NCBI GenBank assembly: GCA_964059195.1
Contig: CAXKWD010000006.1
Coordinates: 131,980,539 to 132,044,538 of the forward strand
From: Ectobius pallidus
Lineage: Eukaryota; Arthropoda; Insecta; Blattodea; Ectobiidae
Reading direction: 5' to 3'
Length of the DNA stretch: 64,000 nt
The translations under genes and the position numbers were made by a program. Below the pieces are notes generated by a model. The model saw only the letters and a program-made list of their open reading frames with translations. It was not told the origin of the DNA and did not search any database. Positions 57,747-64,000 of this stretch are shown one piece after another (positions within the stretch are counted from its first letter, which is position 1; each line of letters begins with the position of its first letter).

Positions 57747-58938
57747 CTACGACATTCGGCTGTTAATTGTTTTGCTTTGGAGTTTCTACTCACAATTTCC
57801 TCGGTTATGGGTGTGTTTACTCGTCCTGGAACGCCAGAACGTGTGCCCATTTAACTTACGCCCATACGCAGCTCCTTATATGTTTACTTTGAAAGGTTGT
57901 ATATAATATGCTATAAAATCACACGAACTGGATTGCACCGAATCGAAATTGTGTTTTTAATCAATGTACATTTATATTATTTCAATTTCCAAACAAGTTA
58001 TGTTGTATTAAATGATGTATTTTCATTGTGCTCAATGACAGCATGAGACGCACTTATCACCACATGTTGATGCCTTACGTGTCCAGTAGCGAGCTGACGT
58101 TTTATGAGATAAAATTGCATGTTTGCAATCCGAGGAAAGATATTATAAGATAAACGATCATGATTTGCCAATATCCAAGGAATTGCTCAACGCCATTAGT
58201 CAATATCAAACTCGCGGTGTATGATTGGAATAGAGTATAAAAACAAAATTAAATTATCAGCTCTGGAACCCAACTAATATGATTTAATCTATTCTACTTT
58301 ATTGTTCTTCCCTATTATTAATCATAATTAAGCAAATTTCCATTCTTAGTAATAATAACCAAAATAAGTGAAGAGTCTAAGAGTCTCATCTTAGGTGTCT
58401 GGAGATAGATACTTACTTATGTGTTATAGGGTTGTGTTATAGGGTTTATACTCTTGATAGATAAATGACAAAATCCGAAACACAACAACACCTGTAACAT
58501 GATTACCGAGAACATATATTGTTTTTCCTATTCCAATTTACTGTCCCAATAAAATAAATATTATGCAAGAGCCGATAGCAGAATGTGAATGGAATTAGTT
58601 TTGCTGATCTCTGTGTTACAAAATTTAATGCAATGTTAGTTAAAACCGGAAATATTTCGTCATCACAGATATTGGGGTAATAAAACAGAACCTTCTTATC
58701 AATTAATGGAGCAATTCTTATAAATTAATGAAAGGACATCACTGAAATAATAATTACAGATCAAAGCATTTCTAATCCTGAGATTTAATATCGAGTTTAT
58801 GTCTATGGAACCTTGGGTATGAAAATATATATATATATATTAGCAGGTCAATGAAATCACAACTAAGTGAAGAACAGACAAGAAAGAAGTTTTACATCTT
58901 TCTTTTAAACACACAGCTTTTTACTTTATTCATAGTCC
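57747..58938. other. Unassigned AT-rich sequence
   Basis: Short (AT)n at 58827-58839; otherwise nothing recognised. Confidence 0.4.
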
Positions 58939-59175
58939 TAGGACTTGAACCCAGGACCTACAGCTATCCGTGCCACCGTGAACTACTAACTGAACTAGGT
59001 CTCATAGGAAAGAGGTTCCATCTGGTGCTGTGAATCGTACTCCGACTAGCTCAGCTGGTAGAGCAGCGGCACAGATAGTCGAAGGTCCTGGGTTTGAGTC
59101 CCAGTGTCGGAGGAGTTTTTCTCCTTTAATATTATCATGAAGTGTCCAACAGAGACAATAGTCTGTGGTCTACGA
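58939..59175. mobile_element. Second inverted dimeric tRNA-derived SINE
   Basis: A minus-strand tRNA 3' half (AGGTCCTGGGTTCAAGTCC, read from about 58962 down) is followed by a spacer. A plus-strand tRNA-like head lies at 59041-59112 and the tail GGAGTTTTTCTCCTTTAATA, AGTGTCCAACAGAGACAATA follows. The spacer phrase GAGGTTCCATCTGG and the tail match the dimer at 16925-17264. The left arm is shorter here and no target duplication was found. Confidence 0.75.
59041..59112 (+). tRNA. tRNA-like SINE head (tRNA pseudogene)
   Basis: TCCGAC/GTCGGA acceptor, D arm GCTC/GAGC with A box TAGCTCAGCTGG, T arm CTGGG-TTTGAGT-CCCAG. One base is missing at position 8 or 9 and the anticodon stem is broken, so it is not a functional tRNA. 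Related to 17113-17185. Confidence 0.75.
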
Positions 59176-59924
59176 ATGAGTAAATCCATAAAAATCATAT
59201 CTGGAAATAGTCTAAGGTCTTTAGAAATTAGCAAAGAAAAGAACGAAAAAAAATTTCATGTTATGTGTGTAGGCTACATATGTGTGCTTTTTCTGTAGGC
59301 CTAAGTGAAGGTTTTGTACGAGTGAGAATATGAGTGTATGAGTGTGAGTATGAATCGAAAGTGCAAGTACGAGTGTGAATATTACATCAGTGGGTCAGTG
59401 TGTCGTGTGTGTGTGTTTAGGAGTGTTCTGCAAGTAGGAAGATGAGAGTGACAGGGAATTGGCAAAGAAAGAGAGGGAGAGAGAAAAAAGCAAAGGCCTA
59501 TTAGTTTGTTATCTACAGACATAGGACTGTCGCATTTATGCATAATTATAACGGCCTTGACCGGCATTGATCCTGCGAACTCGGGAAGAACAACTTCCTT
59601 TAAGATTTAATATGCCATTGTCTCTAATTTGTCAGCATGTAACTATTTGTAGGTTCCACATTTCCTCGTGTGTAACTATGTAACTGACAAAAAATGACAA
59701 ATTCACGAGTCTCTTCTGGTCATCAATAATTGCTACTGAATGTGGGGAAATGGTCGTGAATAGGGCTCAAAAATTCAAAATTAGAATTTTAGTTTCATTG
59801 TAGCCTATTCATCTATTTTTGTTTATCAAATAGCGTTTAGTCCATAAAAATTGGACTCTTAGTTTTCAAGTAATTAGTTCATAATTAAAATATTGCACTG
59901 TATTGTTAGTACAGTATGTTCCCC
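59176..59924. other. Unassigned sequence
   Basis: 59315-59395 has loose GAGTGTGAGTATGAG low complexity. Nothing else recognised. Confidence 0.4.
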
Positions 59925-60520
59925 AAATGTTCTTTTCGCTCTTCTGAACAATTACACTTTTCGTACTTCAGATACCATTTTCTCAAAAACTATTAAGTTA
60001 AAAAATGAAACTTTCAGGATTTCTTTAAGGATGAATGACAAATCTCTCTTACCAGAACATTATGCAATAATTATTGAATACACAGAATTTTCGATTATTT
60101 GTACAGGGAAAAAATGCTTTTTTAAGGTAAAAGTTATTACCTATTATTAGTAAGTTTCACAGAAATCTAAGCAACAGTGCAATAATTTTTGAATATACAG
60201 AATTTTCTGTTTATTTATTTATTTATTTAATTTTATTTTTTAATATTTTTTTACAGGACAAAATTCTCTTTAAGAAATCTAAGCAACAGTAATAGAATAA
60301 TGCATACCTATATCAAGGCAAGCAGCGGTAAAACTAAATTATCCATTACATGTAAAAAAAAAATTACTTCCTATCAAACAATGAGCTCTTATTTTAAACT
60401 GCAGAATGCACATGCAAAGCATAAAAAGTTCCAATGTCTGACTTTTAACACCTGATTTATGGCTTCTTGAACGTACACCATACTTCCTATTTTTGCTAGC
60501 GTTGAGTACAAACCCCCTTG
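59925..60520 (-). mobile_element. TTAA-type element E5, copy 2 (reverse, partial)
   Basis: Reverse complement of 32131-32700: TTTTCGCTCT, TACTTCAGATACCATTTTCT, AATGAAACTTTCAGGA, GACAAATCTC, AAACTGCAGAATGCAC and GGCTTCTTGAAC appear in order. One end is degenerate (CCCCCTTGAG for CTCCCCTTAA) and the other is missing. About 105 bp around ATACAGAATTTT is duplicated locally at 60085 and 60190. Confidence 0.85.
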
Positions 60521-61125
60521 AGTAGTAGGCCTATAACTGGGATTTACAATCACAATAGCTATGGTTGAGACATGTAGCATGTAGTGTGAGACTTGTATCA
60601 AATAGGCCTATCAGCAGCATTGTACAGGCAAATTCGCTAGCGTTTGGGACTTAAGTGAAAGCGTCCAGGGTCAAAATCCTGGTGGAGCATTTCATATTTC
60701 ATAACTCGTGGCATAACTAGTTGTTCATGGCTCATAACTCTTGACTAAGTCAGTTCATGACTCCAAGTGGCTCGTGACTCACAACGTTTCAAAAACATCC
60801 TCGAAATGTTTTAGGTTTCCAGTTAGTTCAACGGTACAGTTTATGCAAAAAATGCGGTTCAAGCGGTTCCGGGTTCACTCCTGTTCAGTTTTTTTTAACT
60901 TTTCATTTTTCTGGGTAATTTTTTTTAAACAAAAAGTTTAAATAATATCAAAAATCCATAAGTTAATTTGTAGATCAAGCATCAAAGAATCACATAAAAA
61001 ATTCAGGTTCATATTTTAATCTCTGTCAGAGGAGATACATTTCATTTTTGATTAAAGAATCTGTTAGATTAACATCTAAAAAACAAATTGAGATGTTAAA
61101 CTGGAGTTTTAAACATCATGTTCTT
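60521..61125. other. Unassigned sequence
   Basis: Two B-box-like words (60668 and 60866) without a tRNA fold. Nothing else recognised. Confidence 0.4.
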
Positions 61126-61597
61126 GCAAGCTTTCAAATTTCTAGGACAAACAGTTGAGAAAATCACTCTTATCAAGAACTTGTTGAGTCATTTCATTAA
61201 GTGTGCAAGCTTTCAAATTTCTAGAACAAACAGTTGAGAAAATCACTCTTATCAAGAATTGCGATCCTCTTATTTCTAGCTTGTTGAGTCATTTAATTAA
61301 GTGTGCATGCTTTCAAATTTCTAGCACAAACAGTTGAGAAAATCACTCTCATCAAGAATTGCGATAGCCTACTCATATTAAGAGCTTGTTGAGTCATGTA
61401 ATTAACTGTGCAAGCTTTCAAATTTCTAGAACAAACAGTTGAGAAAATCACTCTTATCAAGAATTGCGATCCTCATACTAAGAGCTTGTTGAGTCATTTA
61501 ATTAAGTGTGCAAACATCCAAATTTCTAGGACAAACAGTTGAGAGAATCACTCTTATCAAGAATTGCGATCCTCATATTAAGAGCTTGTTGAGTCTG
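61126..61597. repeat. Minisatellite, five units of about 100 bp
   Basis: Units start GCAAGCTTTCAAATTTCTAG at 61126, 61205, 61305, 61410 and 61510. Each continues ACAAACAGTTGAGAAAATCA, CTCTTATCAAGAA, (TTGCGATCCTC), GCTTGTTGAGTCATTTAATT. The first unit lacks the ~21-bp TTGCGATCCTC segment. Units are over 90 percent alike by eye. Confidence 0.95.
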
Positions 61598-62032
61598 TTA
61601 TACGTGACGAATGAGTGTTAACAAGGTTAGGCGCTAAGAACTGCACAATGCTATTTTCATCGACCATTGAACAAGCTCATTGACCGCTGTGAACAAAGCT
61701 GTGCATTCCAACATCCATCGCCTTCTTACAGAATGACAAAAACACAACAGCCATCGTGTATGGTAGCGAGAGGCTGAAAGGTGTGTGAAGATTATGTGAA
61801 AGACATGAAGATATACTATTATATGACTAGGCAGAATATTGAACAACAAGTGAAACGTGCAGAAAAATAGCACAAATAAAATTATTTGAAGTGAGTGCAG
61901 AAATTAAACGTTCACATAATCAATTATACTGTATTTTTATATTCTTATGCTATATTTACAAAAGATACTTATTTTTTAATTACTTTCAAAATCACATAAT
62001 GGCATCTCCATAATTACCTTTCCTTTGTTAAG
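61598..62032. other. Unassigned sequence
   Basis: Nothing recognised. Confidence 0.4.
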
Positions 62033-63268
62033 TGCCACAATGGTAGGCCTACTTTCTAAGATTGTATGGTGGACGGGAAAATTGTCTGGCCGTCTGTCTG
62101 TATATCTGTCCGTCAGGGTGTCTGTAAGAGCGATAACTCGAATACCCTTTATCAAATTTTCATGAAAGTTAGTATAAGCATTTATAAACGTCCATGGGAT
62201 GAAGCCTATTGCTTTTGGACCAAATCGGTTGACCGGTACCGGAGTAACGCCCAATTAAAGTTTTAAAAATAGCAAATGATCACTATCTATATATAAAAGG
62301 CAATGTTCTTATTTGTGTCCGTTATAGACTAACAAATTACTGGAACGACTTAAGCACGGTTTTTTGCACAACTTAACAATCCGCGTTTCCGGAGGTTTGA
62401 AGCTATTGAAATCCCTAACAGTAAGTAAGTTAGGGGCCTAATTCTGAAAATATTACACTGAATTCATCAAATGCAATTTAGTTCTCATGACAACATTATT
62501 GTTTATGTTCACATAGGGCTTTGTAAGTTGAAACACACTGGACTTAGACAGAAAATAATTAGACATGCTAGCGATAGAAATAATTTCCGTAAATCAATAA
62601 AATCACTGATATAACAAAGTGCCAGAATGCTTTTGCTTAATCAGTCATAATTGCAATTATGATATGCAGAAAATAAGTTATTTTTGTAATCTATCTCCGA
62701 GTTAAGCGCCAGATCGATTCATTAAGCAGGGCTTGCGGAAGAACAAAGTTTGATACATAACCTTGATTCACTCTCGTATACACTGATATAAAAAGTTCTT
62801 AAAATATGTCAACATATCACAAAATGCACTGGCAAAGAACTCCGCTTAATGTATGTTGGCCTAATTATTTCACAGAAATATACCTTCTATATATAACAGT
62901 ATTCATGTAGTAATCATTTAACTAGATCAACGAAATAAACATCTGACTGCATTGGAGTCAAGGCCCTCAATGATTAAGCAACGCGGCTTTGTAATAAGTT
63001 ATAGTCATGAATTCCCATTTAAAAAGCATGTGACTTTTAATTAGTCATTACTTTGGTACCGGTCAACGATTTGATCTTAAATAAATAGGCTTCTTGCCAT
63101 GGACGTTATGAATGCGTATACCAAATTTCATGAAATTCTGATAAAGCATATTTGAGTTATCGCGCGTATAGACACAAGGACGGACGGATAGACAGACGGA
63201 CAGATATTTTCCCGTCCCGCACACAATTTCACAATTTCATATAGGCCTACTGGTGCTTAATAATGGAT
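62033..63268. mobile_element. Palindromic long-arm element, 1.24 kb (copies c and d)
   Basis: The left arm from 62033 (TTAAGTGCCACAATGG, GGACGGGAAAATTGTCTGGC, GATAACTCGAATACCC, GTCCATGGGATGAAGCC, CCAAATCGGTTGACCGGTAC) is mirrored in the right arm ending at 63268. Read inward there: TTATTAAGCACCAGTAGG, GGGACGGGAAAATATCTG, GATAACTCAAATATGC, ACGTCCATGGCAAGAAGCC. Arms of at least 480-640 bp make most of the element a large imperfect palindrome. The same arms occur singly at 28303 and 35868. Confidence 0.8.
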
Positions 63269-63618
63269 GGTGCAATCCACATAAATAGCCTATCAGGTGA
63301 GATATGTCACATAACTTTCTCTACCCTGAGCATGGACAATATCATTTACTCACATCACATTTTGATTCGGTAGAATAAGAGATCGTATGACGGGGAGAGC
63401 GTTTTCAATTGTCTCAGCCTGAGCTTGTGCCAACGATGGGTAGCGATGTTAGAAGTCAGTATAAAATCCTATCCACTGATACGTTATTCATCGCTGTAGG
63501 CTTTGTGTCAGATGAGAAATATGGATGTTTCTATTTCTTCTTATTTCAACCCCTACTAGGCATGGTAAAGCAATGGGTTGCAAAATTCTAAGTCCTGTAT
63601 GAGCGATAAAAGCCATAT
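63269..63618. other. Unassigned sequence
   Basis: Nothing recognised; the frame at 63409-63591 has no domain. Confidence 0.4.
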
Positions 63619-63855
63619 CTAGCGTTTTCATTACTGCATATTTGTACGCCTTCATATGTTTAAAAAATATATTGTTGATGTAAGGAATTTGTTGTAAATT
63701 TGGTTATCCCATTCGTTACTTCACATAGGCCTATACTGATCAAACTTTCTCAAGAAACCGTGGTCTAAAACTAAATAGTTTCTGAAATATGGGCTAAGCC
63801 TATTAACTTCATCTGGCCCTTGTTTCATCAGATTACCTGATGTTATTCCTATTGA
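63619..63855 (+). repeat. Long-arm repeat family, inner part (copy e)
   Basis: Matches the reverse of 35255-35470: GCATATTTGT, TTGTTGATGT, AATTTGTTGTAAATT, TTTCTCAAGAAACCGTGG, CCTATTAACTTCATC and ATCAGATTACCTGAT in order. Confidence 0.75.
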
Positions 63856-64000
63856 AATTGTAGTTATTCCTTCTTCAATTGGCGGTTATTTTTTTATTCA
63901 GCAGCGCAAGTGACTATAGTCTACGGAATAAATTGGTGACGGGAATTAAAGTTAGAATTAAAAATGTTAAATGGAAATCTAAAACTGGGGAGCTTTTAAG

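Noticed and set aside
58851..59234. Short open frames with GLEPRT and GTQTQDL-like phrases
   Set aside because: These are translations of the tRNA T-arm and anticodon arm of the SINE, not proteins.
60634..60895. Further tRNA genes or SINE heads near 60668 and 60866
   Set aside because: Only a B-box-like word is present; no matching arms or body sequence.
61126..61597. CRISPR array
   Set aside because: The units are contiguous 100-bp tandem repeats without unique spacers, in animal nuclear DNA.

Overview
The window looks like insect nuclear DNA, most likely non-coding (intergenic or intronic) sequence from a large, repeat-rich genome. It is strongly AT-rich, has no long open frame apart from a retrotransposon, and carries many microsatellites and tRNA-derived SINEs. 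The short word AGGCCTA recurs constantly. The decayed LINE tails and this word resemble what I remember of cockroach (Periplaneta-type, Blattodea) sequence; that assignment is an inference. I found no host protein-coding gene, rRNA, CRISPR array or bacterial-type operon that I can support.

The content is a layered record of mobile elements. (1) LINEs: a 5'-truncated element with an almost complete reverse transcriptase frame at 29041-30488, a related fragment at 30489-31240, a tail with its hairpin 3' UTR at 43691-44265, two further copies of a similar tail at 3743 and 24670, and an RTE-like C-terminus split in two at 2373-2497 and 3270-3742. (2) SINEs: one family with four copies (54080-54391 is complete with a 15-bp target duplication), two other tRNA-derived families at 39434 and 46568, and an unusual inverted tRNA dimer seen at two loci (16925 and 58939). 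(3) hAT-type miniature elements with 8-bp target duplications at 10558, 19205, 26063, 40044, 50723 and 53197. (4) Tc1/mariner/pogo-type pieces at 21538 (with a helix-turn-helix ORF), 30636, 38077 and 52973. (5) A group of elements with perfect or near-perfect terminal inverted repeats and 4-bp A/T-only target duplications at 186, 11761, 32131, 42019 and 45696. Three of these carry their own short motif repeated many times inside. A sixth, at 34075, has the same repeated-motif layout but no clear target duplication.

Layout. 0-5 kb: iterated-motif element, split RTE-like LINE, LINE 3' tail. 5-10 kb: mostly unassigned, one SINE fragment. 10-21 kb: hAT MITE, iterated-motif element, old SINE, inverted SINE dimer, hAT MITE, 1-kb inverted-repeat element. 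21.5-27 kb: 2.3-kb TA-flanked transposon, LINE tail, hAT MITE. 28-36 kb: a densely nested block of LINE, mariner, long-arm repeats and inverted-repeat elements. 38-46 kb: mariner remnant, SINE, hAT, iterated-motif element, LINE tail, MITE. 46-52 kb: SINE, 3.1-kb foldback-like structure built on tandem repeats, hAT. 52-54.4 kb: hAT inside a pogo-like MITE next to a full-length SINE. 57-64 kb: MITE, SINE dimer, element copy, 100-bp minisatellite and a long-arm palindromic element.

The strongest candidates for undescribed biology are the iterated-motif elements with 4-bp duplications and the retrotransposed inverted tRNA-SINE dimer. All calls come from reading the sequence; no database or alignment program was used.
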